A stretch of DNA of 64,000 nucleotides from assembly GCA_003150035.1 (NCBI GenBank), contig QALR01000026.1, positions 62,001-126,000 of the forward strand, given 5' to 3'. The translations under genes were made by a program, and so were the position numbers. The notes under the pieces were generated by a model. It was not told the origin of the DNA. It saw only the letters and a list, made by a program, of their open reading frames with translations, and ran no database searches. Source of the DNA: Clostridiales bacterium. Lineage in GTDB: Bacteria; Bacillota; Clostridia; Oscillospirales; CAG-272. Positions 8,088-14,556 of the stretch are shown piece by piece (position 1 is the stretch's first letter; every line of letters starts with the position of its first letter).

Positions 8088-8702
8088 ATGAAGCGGATGA
8101 ATGAAGAAAAACTGAATCAAATGGCGGAGTTCATTCACCGCTACGTAAGAGAGAACAACGGTGAGTCGCCCAAGTTCAAGGACATCCTCGAGTATATGGA
8201 GATGAGCAATTCGGTTGGCTATCGCTATCTGACCACCCTTCGAGACCGTGGCATTGTCAAGTACAACGGCAAGGACACGCTTTCCGTTAGGGGGCAGGAT
8301 GCTATGAAGGTTGCCTTTCGGCGTCTTATGATTTGCGGTAGCATTCCTTGTGGTTCTCCGGAAGATTACCGACAGGATATACAAGGCTACGTTGCCATTC
8401 CCGAGGAATGGATTGACGGCGATTGTTACTTGCTTCGAACCACGGGTGATTCGATGATCGACATTGGCATCGATGATGGCGATCTCGTCCTCATTAAACG
8501 CGCTCAGGAGGCTTATGACGGGCAAGTGGTTGCCGTGCTCACAGATGATGGCACGACGCTTAAACGCTTTATGAAACGCGAAAATGGGCGTCCCTGGCTG
8601 CTTGCCGAGAATAAGAGCTACCCCAAGGAGAAACGCGAGCTGAAGCCGAGCAAAATTGAGATACAAGGCATTGCCCTGAAGGTAATTAAGGATATCAAAT
8701 AA
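8088..8702 (+). CDS. LexA-like self-cleaving repressor of the mobile element
   Basis: This protein of 204 residues joins an N-terminal winged helix (residues ~1-65, LexA-type Ser-Pro-Lys-Phe-Lys-Asp-Ile) to an S24 peptidase domain. The autocleavage site is Pro-Cys-Gly-Ser-Pro near residues 86-90, with Cys-Gly where LexA has Ala-Gly, as in UmuD. The catalytic Ser is in Gly-Asp-Ser-Met (~122) and the catalytic Lys in Thr-Leu-Lys-Arg-Phe (~162). It probably keeps the element silent until DNA damage triggers cleavage through RecA. The ribosome site gcgagg precedes the ATG. A housekeeping LexA is less likely because the gene sits among element genes. Confidence 0.85.
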   Translation: MKRMNEEKLNQMAEFIHRYVRENNGESPKFKDILEYMEMSNSVGYRYLTTLRDRGIVKYNGKDTLSVRGQDAMKVAFRRLMICGSIPCGSPEDYRQDIQGYVAIPEEWIDGDCYLLRTTGDSMIDIGIDDGDLVLIKRAQEAYDGQVVAVLTDDGTTLKRFMKRENGRPWLLAENKSYPKEKRELKPSKIEIQGIALKVIKDIK

Positions 8703-8722
8703 AACGAAAGGTAAGGTATGCT

Positions 8723-8953
8723 ATGAATAATTTGTTCTATGATCGAATGTTTAATCCTCAATACGTTAATCCGAATTATTATCACATGTTGCAACAGCAA
8801 CAATACGAATGCAAGCAGCAAGAAGAAATTGCAAAAGTTCTCAAAGCATTTCATAATTTGTGTGAAGCTGCGGGCAAGTTAGATGCACAGCACCAGCAAA
8901 TTACTTTTCAAGCCTGCCTTGCACAGTTTGCCGCTGAGCAAAAGTGGCAATGA
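8723..8953 (+). CDS. Small Gln-rich protein of the mobile element
   Basis: A 76-residue protein with an Asn/Tyr/Gln-rich N-terminus (four consecutive Gln near residue 24) and a helical C-terminal half that ends in Ala-Glu-Gln-Lys-Trp. It follows the repressor by 20 bases with a ribosome site (gaaaggtaaggt), so it is probably co-transcribed. I recognise no family. Its size, location and strong initiation signals support a real gene. Confidence 0.6.
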   Translation: MNNLFYDRMFNPQYVNPNYYHMLQQQQYECKQQEEIAKVLKAFHNLCEAAGKLDAQHQQITFQACLAQFAAEQKWQ

Positions 8954-8978
8954 CTTTCTTTTAAGCGAGGTGATTCTA

Positions 8979-9221
8979 TTGCGCAAGACTACACAAGATA
9001 AGATACCGATAGCAAAGTGTGCGAATCCTGAATGCGGGCGTACCATTCTATACAGCAAGAACCCACGAGAGAAGCTGAACGTGACCGTGCGCATAGCAGA
9101 ACCGGGTTACACGGGACCAACCTATCGTTGCGCACATTGCAACACAATGCTTGTAGTAATTGAGAAACCAAAGGTTGCGGCTGGATATGTTGCCCTGCCA
9201 ATCATTGCGGCTAACGCATAA
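8979..9221 (+). CDS. Small zinc-ribbon protein
   Basis: This 80-residue protein carries two cysteine pairs, Cys-Ala-Asn-Pro-Glu-Cys near the N-terminus and Cys-Ala-His-Cys about 35 residues later, the pattern of a structural zinc ribbon. A TTG start at 8979 is preferred because aagcgagg lies eight bases upstream; an in-frame GTG at 8970 is the alternative. It lies between the Gln-rich protein and a strong hairpin. Its role in the element is unknown; nucleic-acid binding is plausible. Confidence 0.55.
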   Translation: MRKTTQDKIPIAKCANPECGRTILYSKNPREKLNVTVRIAEPGYTGPTYRCAHCNTMLVVIEKPKVAAGYVALPIIAANA

Positions 9222-9273
9222 AAGTACTTCTATAGAAGTATAAACAACATTTTAAAATCGAAAGTGAGCCATC

Positions 9274-9359
9274 CTCCCGGCTGTGAAATCGGGAGACAAG
9301 GGTGAGTATCAGATTTATCACAGAGCGGGGCTCTGTCTTATTCTGATGCTCACCTTTTT
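9274..9359 (+). terminator. Two-part hairpin with T run (terminator or structured RNA)
   Basis: A small stem CTCCCG/CGGGAG at 9274-9295 is followed by a long one: GGTGAGTATCAGA at 9301-9313 pairs with 9342-9354 (one wobble position), enclosing a second perfect stem ACAGAGC/GCTCTGT at 9320-9336 with a three-base loop. A T run starts at 9355. The shape is that of a strong intrinsic terminator for the repressor transcript. The unusual length and two-tier stem also fit a small structured RNA. Confidence 0.7.
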
Positions 9360-9563
9360 ATTTTGGAAACACACGCCGTTTGGCGGTGTTCATATACACT
9401 GCGGACAAGTTTCATTTGCGAAATCCGCAGTTCGCTGACATAGACCTTCTCCGCGCCTTGCGATGCGGCCGGAAGGGTGCGGGAGCAATGCACGAAATGG
9501 CGAGACGCGCACCCGCGAAGCGGTTACGCCTTCATACTATATCGTATGAAAGGAGAATCGTTT
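9360..9563. other. Non-coding stretch before the excisionase-like gene
   Basis: No convincing gene. Small hairpins are visible at 9370-9391 (ACACGCCG with CGGTGT) and around CTGCGGAC ... ATCCGCAG near 9400-9434. The stretch probably holds the promoter of the next operon, but no clear -35/-10 pair stands out. Confidence 0.4.
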
Positions 9564-9782
9564 ATGAGTGAAAAAACGACCAGTTACGAACAGATGATGT
9601 TCGCGGATTATCCCGACATCGTCGGCATTTGTGATCTGCAAAAAATGCTGGGCATAGGGCGCAAAGCGGCTCTTGAACTTGCCAAGCATCCGCAGATCCA
9701 CGGCGTAATCGTGGGAAACCGTTTCAGAATTCCCAAAATCAACGTCATTCGCTATATGCTGTGTGACGCTGATGCATCGTAA
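9564..9782 (+). CDS. Excisionase-like helix-turn-helix protein
   Basis: A 72-residue basic protein with the pattern of an excisionase/MerR-type DNA-binding domain: Val-Gly-Ile-Cys-Asp-Leu-Gln-Lys-Met-Leu-Gly-Ile-Gly-Arg-Lys followed by a wing containing Gly-Asn-Arg-Phe-Arg-Ile-Pro. Such proteins direct excision by the tyrosine integrase or regulate the element. The ATG at 9564 is set by aggag at 9551-9555. It lies 44 bases before the RepA-like gene and is probably in its operon. Confidence 0.75.
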   Translation: MSEKTTSYEQMMFADYPDIVGICDLQKMLGIGRKAALELAKHPQIHGVIVGNRFRIPKINVIRYMLCDADAS

Positions 9783-9826
9783 ATCCAAAAAAGAAAGGAC
9801 GTGAGGAACAGAAAGGAATGATGTAA

Positions 9827-10924
9827 ATGGATTATGATTTTTATAATCCCTATCTCCTGAACAAACTTGATACCATCGATGCCGAGGAGCTGATGGCAAC
9901 GCCCTATGCTCCGAAAAACTTTATCGTGGCAGATATGCTCCCTGAGGGTCTGACCCTTCTTTGCGGTCCGTCCAAGATCGGCAAGTCGTGGTTTGTGCTT
10001 CAGCTTTGTCTTTGCGTGGCACTGGGAAGGATGTTTCTTGGTCACAACATTATCTCATCCGACGTGCTGTACTTGGCACTTGAGGATACCTTCTCACGTG
10101 TGAAGGATCGTGTTGCGAGACTAACCGAGGAGTGTCCGACCAATCTGCGCTTTGCCGTGCAAGCGGGTTCGCTTGGCGGTGAGCTTGAGGAACAGCTTAT
10201 GAATCACAAGACACAGTACCCCGACACAAAGCTGGTCGTGATCGATACCTTACAAAAGGTACGCGGTGCGTGCGACCCCAAGGCAGGAAGCCCTACTTAC
10301 GGGAAGGACTATGCCGACATCGGTTCGCTGAAAAAGCTGGCTGATGATCTTGGCATTGCCATCGTGCTCGTCCACCATCTTCGCAAGACTCAGGACAAAG
10401 ACGATCCCTTCAACGAGATCTCCGGCACAACGGGACTTATGGGTGCCGCTGATACGGTGCTGCTCCTCAAGAAGGTGAACCGAGGAACAGACACGACCTT
10501 TCTGTATCTGACGGGTCGAGACATTGAGTTCCGCGCAATGGCGATTGAGTTCACCGACTGCTATTGGCGTCTCGATGAAGATGTGCCGCCGCACGACGGA
10601 ATCTGTTACCGCCCACTGGCGCCCATTGTCAAAACCGTCTGCGAGTATATCAAAGAGCACAAGCATTTTCGCGGGACGGCGAGCGAGCTGCTTGCCCTAT
10701 TGGGTGAGGAGAACGTGAAGCCGAACGTGCTGACGAGAAGTCTTTCAACCGAAGCGTATGACTACCTACAGCAAGTGGGAATTCTTTACGACTCGGGGCG
10801 AACCGGTAGCGGTCGATGGCTTGAGCTGACACTCGTATCGGGTGACGATAATGACGCAAATGACGAGAAAAATTCTCTCGAAGAAATACCGACACAATCG
10901 TCACTTACCGTCACAGATGGCTGA
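9827..10924 (+). CDS. RepA-like RecA-fold ATPase (replicative helicase type, AAA_25)
   Basis: This 365-residue protein has a RecA-fold ATPase with Walker A Gly-Pro-Ser-Lys-Ile-Gly-Lys-Ser near residue 47 and Walker B Leu-Val-Val-Ile-Asp-Thr near 135, followed by a Val-Leu-Val-His-His-Leu-Arg-Lys motif and a Ser-Gly-Thr-Thr-Gly-Leu-Met segment typical of hexameric RSF1010 RepA-like helicases. The C-terminal ~90 residues look like a winged-helix domain. It would unwind the element during autonomous or post-transfer replication. Together with the iterons, MobC and relaxase it points to a replicating mobilizable element. Confidence 0.82.
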   Translation: MDYDFYNPYLLNKLDTIDAEELMATPYAPKNFIVADMLPEGLTLLCGPSKIGKSWFVLQLCLCVALGRMFLGHNIISSDVLYLALEDTFSRVKDRVARLTEECPTNLRFAVQAGSLGGELEEQLMNHKTQYPDTKLVVIDTLQKVRGACDPKAGSPTYGKDYADIGSLKKLADDLGIAIVLVHHLRKTQDKDDPFNEISGTTGLMGAADTVLLLKKVNRGTDTTFLYLTGRDIEFRAMAIEFTDCYWRLDEDVPPHDGICYRPLAPIVKTVCEYIKEHKHFRGTASELLALLGEENVKPNVLTRSLSTEAYDYLQQVGILYDSGRTGSGRWLELTLVSGDDNDANDEKNSLEEIPTQSSLTVTDG

Positions 10925-10938
10925 TTGGGCGTCCAATT

Positions 10939-11054
10939 TTACACGGGGTGCAAGGGAACGCGAAAACGTTGTCTTGGAGTGTAACGAGCATAGGAAATGT
11001 ACTGCAACCGTGTACTGCACGTTTGCCCATTTCCTGCGTATCCTCACGGATACG
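10939..11054 (+). other. Candidate origin of transfer (oriT)
   Basis: The gene-free stretch just before mobC contains nested inverted repeats: TTACAC at 10939-10944 with GTGTAA at 10979-10984, enclosing an imperfect stem in which CAAG..AACG (10951-10960) pairs with CGTT..CTTG around a cgaaaa loop. A further perfect 7-bp hairpin lies at 11037-11054 (CGTATCC/GGATACG). Position and nested repeats are those of relaxase-nicked oriT sites. The nic position cannot be assigned from sequence alone. Confidence 0.5.
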
Positions 11055-11125
11055 ATTGGGGCTTGGCGCCCCTATAACCCCGCTGAGATGACGATATTAT
11101 CAAGAAAGTTTAAGGAGAACATTCA

Positions 11126-11542
11126 ATGAAAAATGTAAAAGAATTTAGTAAAGAAATCAAAAAAGATCTCAAGGAAACAACCAGAAATTCTACAGAAACT
11201 ATCACGATCAGGTTGACGAAGGATGAGAAGAAACGCTTCAAAAGATTGGCGAACGCGTGCAAGCTCAACCAAACTCAGCTCTTCAAAAAGTTAATTCAAG
11301 GCGCAGATCTCAAAGCAATTCCGCCTGCGGAAATCTACGAGATCGCCAAAGAGCTTTCCGAAATTCGCGAAATTATTTTGGAATATTGTCTTGAGGGAGA
11401 GCCGGTTCGTGCTTACGTTGCGGCGCTCCAAAAGATGATGAACACCCTCTTCGAGCACTGCAAATTGTTTTACGATGAAGGAATTTTCGGCGCGGCATTT
11501 TCAAAATATTGCGGCGAGTTTGACGAGAGCGAGGCGGTCTGA
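11126..11542 (+). CDS. MobC-like relaxosome accessory protein
   Basis: A 138-residue protein with a ribbon-helix-helix start (Glu-Thr-Ile-Thr-Ile-Arg-Leu-Thr-Lys-Asp-Glu-Lys, near residues 25-37) and a helical body, the build of MobC-family proteins that bind oriT and help the relaxase nick. It lies directly after the candidate oriT and two bases before the relaxase gene, with the ribosome site aaggaga. The gene order oriT-mobC-relaxase supports the call more than the sequence does. Confidence 0.7.
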   Translation: MKNVKEFSKEIKKDLKETTRNSTETITIRLTKDEKKRFKRLANACKLNQTQLFKKLIQGADLKAIPPAEIYEIAKELSEIREIILEYCLEGEPVRAYVAALQKMMNTLFEHCKLFYDEGIFGAAFSKYCGEFDESEAV

Positions 11543-11544
11543 GC

Positions 11545-13017
11545 TTGGCAACAACGAAGATTTGGGCAATCAAGGATTCGGTAAAACGCGTGATCGAGTA
11601 CGCGCGCAATCCCGAAAAAACAGAGCTGAACGATCTGGCGCGAGAGCTTCATTATATCGCAGACGACAATAAGACCGAGTGGGTCGAGGATGAAAAAGTT
11701 TACCTTGTAAGCTCTATCAACTGTACGGGCGACCCATACGAAGCGATGATGAGGGTGCGCGAGCACTTCGGAGATCGCGGCTCGATTCTTGCCCATCATG
11801 CGTATCAAAGCTTCAAGCCGGGCGAGGTAACTCCCGAGCTGTGCCACAAGATCGGCGTCGAGCTTGCGGAGAAATTGTGGGGCGATCGTTATCAAGTATT
11901 GGTGGCAACTCATCTAAATAGGTCACACCTCCACAATCATTTTATTCTGAATCCGATTTCGTTTATCGACGGCAAAAAGATCGACAGCGGCTACACAAAC
12001 TATTACAGTTTACGTGAAGCTTCGGACGAGATTTGTCGCAAGTATGGTCTGTCGGTCATCAAAAATCCGAAAGGTCACACGCCGAGAAACATCTATTTTG
12101 ATGAGAAGGCGGGCAAGCCGACACGGTACAATTTGATGCGCTGGGCGATCGATGAGGCGCGAAAGATCTCACCGACGTGGCAGGATTTTATTCTGCATCT
12201 GCGGGACAGAGGCTTTGAGTTTGACCGAAATGAGGGAGGAAAATATCCAAAGATCAAGCCGAAGGACGGAAAACAATGGACGAGAATTCATAATCTTGGA
12301 GAGGATTATAGCCTCGCTTCCATCGACAAAACCATAGAGGCGAATTACTGGAAAGGACTTTGCGGTTACGCTTCATATGTTGGCAAGATCAAAAGCAATA
12401 ATATCCGCAACCTACGCCATCCGCCAAGGCAGCATTGGTTGTACGCGCCTGAGCGAGACTATGGACCACTGCTCACGCTTGTGCTGACCTTTGTGTATCT
12501 CTTGGGCGGTCCCGATCTCATCACGCCAAACGATCCCGCGCCGAAGTATCAGCCGATCACTCCTGAGATGCGAGAGGCGACCCGCAAGTGCGAAATGTAT
12601 TCGCGCCAAGCGGTACTGATGGGGCAAGAGGACATCAACACCAAGGAAGATGCCGATGCATTCTTGGAACGAACAGAGCGCGAACTGATGGCACTTGAGC
12701 GAAAAAGAAAGGACCTTTACAACCGCATTCGCCGTTGCAATGATCCCGAAGTGAAAGCCGAAGTGCAGACCGCTGCTCGCGCCTTGACGGCAGAAATGAA
12801 GCCGCTGCGGCGGCAGATTTCCGACATCAAGAACGTTCTTGAGCGCTCAGGTGTGATGCGCGAAATGGTAGAAGCTGAAGAAAAGATGCGCCGTGAAAAG
12901 CTGGAGCGCGAGTATTTTCTCAATCCGAAAGAAAAAGCCGAACTCAAAAACACACAGCCAAAATCGTCCGAGCCGCAGGCAAAAGCCCCCGCGCGCAAGG
13001 ATGACCGTGCGAGATAA
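11545..13017 (+). CDS. Relaxase / mobilization nuclease (MobA/VirD2 family)
   Basis: The protein (490 residues) nicks oriT and pilots the DNA strand into a recipient using a conjugation machine supplied by another element. The N-terminal relaxase domain has a candidate catalytic Tyr in the first 20 residues (Val-Ile-Glu-Tyr-Ala) and the metal-binding motif Thr-His-Leu-Asn-Arg-Ser-His-Leu-His-Asn-His near residues 121-131. A coiled-coil, charged C-terminal part (from ~350) follows. The start is a TTG two bases after mobC, so translation is probably coupled. No type IV secretion genes are present in the window, so the element is mobilizable rather than self-transmissible. Confidence 0.87.
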   Translation: MATTKIWAIKDSVKRVIEYARNPEKTELNDLARELHYIADDNKTEWVEDEKVYLVSSINCTGDPYEAMMRVREHFGDRGSILAHHAYQSFKPGEVTPELCHKIGVELAEKLWGDRYQVLVATHLNRSHLHNHFILNPISFIDGKKIDSGYTNYYSLREASDEICRKYGLSVIKNPKGHTPRNIYFDEKAGKPTRYNLMRWAIDEARKISPTWQDFILHLRDRGFEFDRNEGGKYPKIKPKDGKQWTRIHNLGEDYSLASIDKTIEANYWKGLCGYASYVGKIKSNNIRNLRHPPRQHWLYAPERDYGPLLTLVLTFVYLLGGPDLITPNDPAPKYQPITPEMREATRKCEMYSRQAVLMGQEDINTKEDADAFLERTERELMALERKRKDLYNRIRRCNDPEVKAEVQTAARALTAEMKPLRRQISDIKNVLERSGVMREMVEAEEKMRREKLEREYFLNPKEKAELKNTQPKSSEPQAKAPARKDDRAR

Positions 13018-13037
13018 TTATTAAGGAGAGTGATAGT

Positions 13038-13370
13038 ATGGTAGAAAAAAGAGGTTATGTTCCAAATGATCTTGAAGAAATGGGATTTGATGTAAATCAG
13101 TATCCCTTTCCCTCCGAAGCCGGAGAAACCACCGCCACATTGGTTATGAGAAAATGGGGCAAAAGATGTAATTTGATTTGCTACCTTGATACGGACGACG
13201 GGCAGAAGCTCAAGCTGATTGCTTATCGCGATGATAGAAAGGGCGGCAAATATACGACTCGAGAAAATGACATTTGTATGTCACGTCAGCCGCTTGGCTC
13301 GAGATGGAAAATCAAGTACACAATTACCGCAAGAGGCAATACCTCTTGGCTGAGCGCTGAGCAGATCTAA
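13038..13370 (+). CDS. Hypothetical protein of the mobile element
   Basis: An uncharacterised protein of 110 residues that starts 20 bases after the relaxase with a good ribosome site (aaggagag). It appears mixed alpha/beta with a central strand-rich half (Asn-Leu-Ile-Cys-Tyr-Leu-Asp-Thr-Asp-Asp-Gly). I recognise no motif. It directly precedes hairpin array 2. Confidence 0.6.
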   Translation: MVEKRGYVPNDLEEMGFDVNQYPFPSEAGETTATLVMRKWGKRCNLICYLDTDDGQKLKLIAYRDDRKGGKYTTRENDICMSRQPLGSRWKIKYTITARGNTSWLSAEQI

Positions 13371-13373
13371 ACT

Positions 13374-13603
13374 TATGTGCCTCCGGCACATAGGTTGAAC
13401 TTCCGCGCCAGCGGATGGGAAGTTGGCAACTTCTCCTCCGCTGGTGGAGAAGTTTCACTGCAACTTGTGCACCGTCGGTGCAGAAGTGAAAATTATGCTC
13501 CACCGGAGCACAATTTATTCGTCTCCGTCGGAGACACATTCTTCGTGCCAAAATGGCACGAGGCTGAATAAGAAAATAACTTCGTCTCACGTGGGGACGA
13601 AGT
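13374..13603 (+). repeat. Hairpin array 2: about eight short palindromes with covarying stems
   Basis: Consecutive perfect or near-perfect stems: 13374-13392 (TATGTGCC, loop tcc), 13398-13424 (AACTTCC), 13419-13433 (GAAGTT, loop ggc), 13429-13453 (ACTTCTCC), 13463-13487 (ACTTgTGCACC, loop gtc) inside 13453-13491 (TTTCACT), 13496-13510 (TGCTCC, loop acc), 13521-13535 (GTCTCC, loop gtc), 13543-13561 (TCGTGCCA, loop aaa) and 13579-13603 (ACTTCGTC). Several share one architecture (TGNNCC, three-base loop, GGNNCA) but differ in base pairs, each change matched on the other arm. No protein or conserved direct repeat explains this. It lies between two convergent genes of the element. Confidence 0.8.
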
Positions 13604-13667
13604 GAAAATATATCTATAAAAAAGCGAGAACCCGACCGCCGAAGCGAACGAGTTCTCTCAGAATTCT

Positions 13668-14315
13668 TTATTTGTTGTGGGATTCAAAGCCATGTTTTCT
13701 GCACAATTCATTTATAGATTCAGCAAAGAGCGATCTTGAATGTTTGTCAGGGTTTGTGTTATAGTTCTTTTTGATTATGTAATAATCTAACAAATCTCCC
13801 CACAATCCGTTTTCTTTTAGCCAATCAATTTTTTCAGGCAAATAAATAAACCCTTTGGGTTGATATTCCCAAGTATATGTTCCTTGCTCTTTATTATGGC
13901 GTATGTATTGTTGGTTACCATTGCTACAATTATAAACAATCGCAAAATCACAACTATGTAAGATCCTTGAGTGCTCTCTATCCTTAACTTTTAATGTTAA
14001 CACTCTGGTTGAATCTTCACAATGATCATATCCATATCGCCAAGCAACAGAATCAAATGCTTGTTTTAATTTTAGCTTTATCTGCTCAGCGGAAAAGTTT
14101 TCTTCATCATCGTTTACTTCAAGATTAACATCAAAATCATATCCGATATTAGATTTTATATCCTCGGTGATCATGTTCCGACTTGAACTACCAATGAACG
14201 TATATTGAAAGGTGAAATCATCTCTAACAATATCTTGAACTTCGTGAATTATTTCTAATAATTCTGCTTTTACAGGTGCAGCTTCTTTTTTTGATACATA
14301 GCGAAAATCATGCAT
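13668..14315 (-). CDS. Nucleotidyltransferase-fold protein
   Basis: This 215-residue protein shows the polymerase-beta-type nucleotidyltransferase signature: Ile-Gly-Ser-Ser-Ser-Arg-Asn-Met near residue 42 followed by Asp-Phe-Asp-Val-Asn-Leu near 60, which supplies the catalytic Asp pair, and a third candidate acidic residue in Cys-Asp-Phe-Ala-Ile-Val (~124). Such enzymes transfer NMP groups to proteins, antibiotics or RNA ends, or make nucleotide signals. The fold fits cargo of defence or resistance type, but the substrate cannot be read from sequence. It is transcribed against the rest of the element from its own promoter (TTGACA at 14405-14410, TATAAT at 14383-14388, minus strand). Confidence 0.7.
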   Translation of the reverse strand: MHDFRYVSKKEAAPVKAELLEIIHEVQDIVRDDFTFQYTFIGSSSRNMITEDIKSNIGYDFDVNLEVNDDEENFSAEQIKLKLKQAFDSVAWRYGYDHCEDSTRVLTLKVKDREHSRILHSCDFAIVYNCSNGNQQYIRHNKEQGTYTWEYQPKGFIYLPEKIDWLKENGLWGDLLDYYIIKKNYNTNPDKHSRSLFAESINELCRKHGFESHNK

Positions 14316-14354
14316 GCTATCTATCTCCTTTATCTTTATTTTCCCTAACCGACC

Positions 14355-14410
14355 ATTTAACTGTGCACCGTTAAATCATTATATTATACGCTTATTTCCA
14401 ATTTTGTCAA
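14355..14410 (-). promoter_or_regulatory. Promoter and operator-like palindrome of the nucleotidyltransferase gene
   Basis: On the minus strand TTGACA (14405-14410) and TATAAT (14383-14388) are 16 bases apart. Downstream of the -10, ATTTAAC at 14355-14361 and GTTAAAT at 14370-14376 form an inverted repeat, a likely repressor site. Confidence 0.65.
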
Positions 14411-14430
14411 TAGGTTTTTTGAAAAAATTA
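14401..14430 (-). repeat. Right copy of the 30-bp inverted repeat
   Basis: Read on the minus strand this matches 7985-8014 at 29 of 30 positions and again ends in a TTGACA -35 box. The two copies face each other and enclose the repressor-replication-mobilization block. Confidence 0.85.
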
Positions 14431-14468
14431 TTCGAACTCAAAAAGAAACATAACGCGGAATCGCACAT

Positions 14469-14497
14469 TTGACGGGAGAGAAGTTTTCTTGTATAAT
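14469..14497 (+). promoter_or_regulatory. Integrase promoter
   Basis: TTGACG at 14469-14474 and TATAAT at 14492-14497 are separated by exactly 17 bases, 60 bases before the integrase ATG. Confidence 0.75.
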
Positions 14498-14556
14498 GGA
14501 GCCACTCCAATAAAGAAACGTTCGAAATATGTGCAGAATGCAGAAAGGAGTTATTT

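Noticed and set aside
10842..11129. Open frame of 95 codons spanning the end of the RepA-like gene and the candidate oriT
   Set aside because: No ribosome site; it overlaps the rep gene in another frame and crosses strong inverted repeats; composition is not protein-like.
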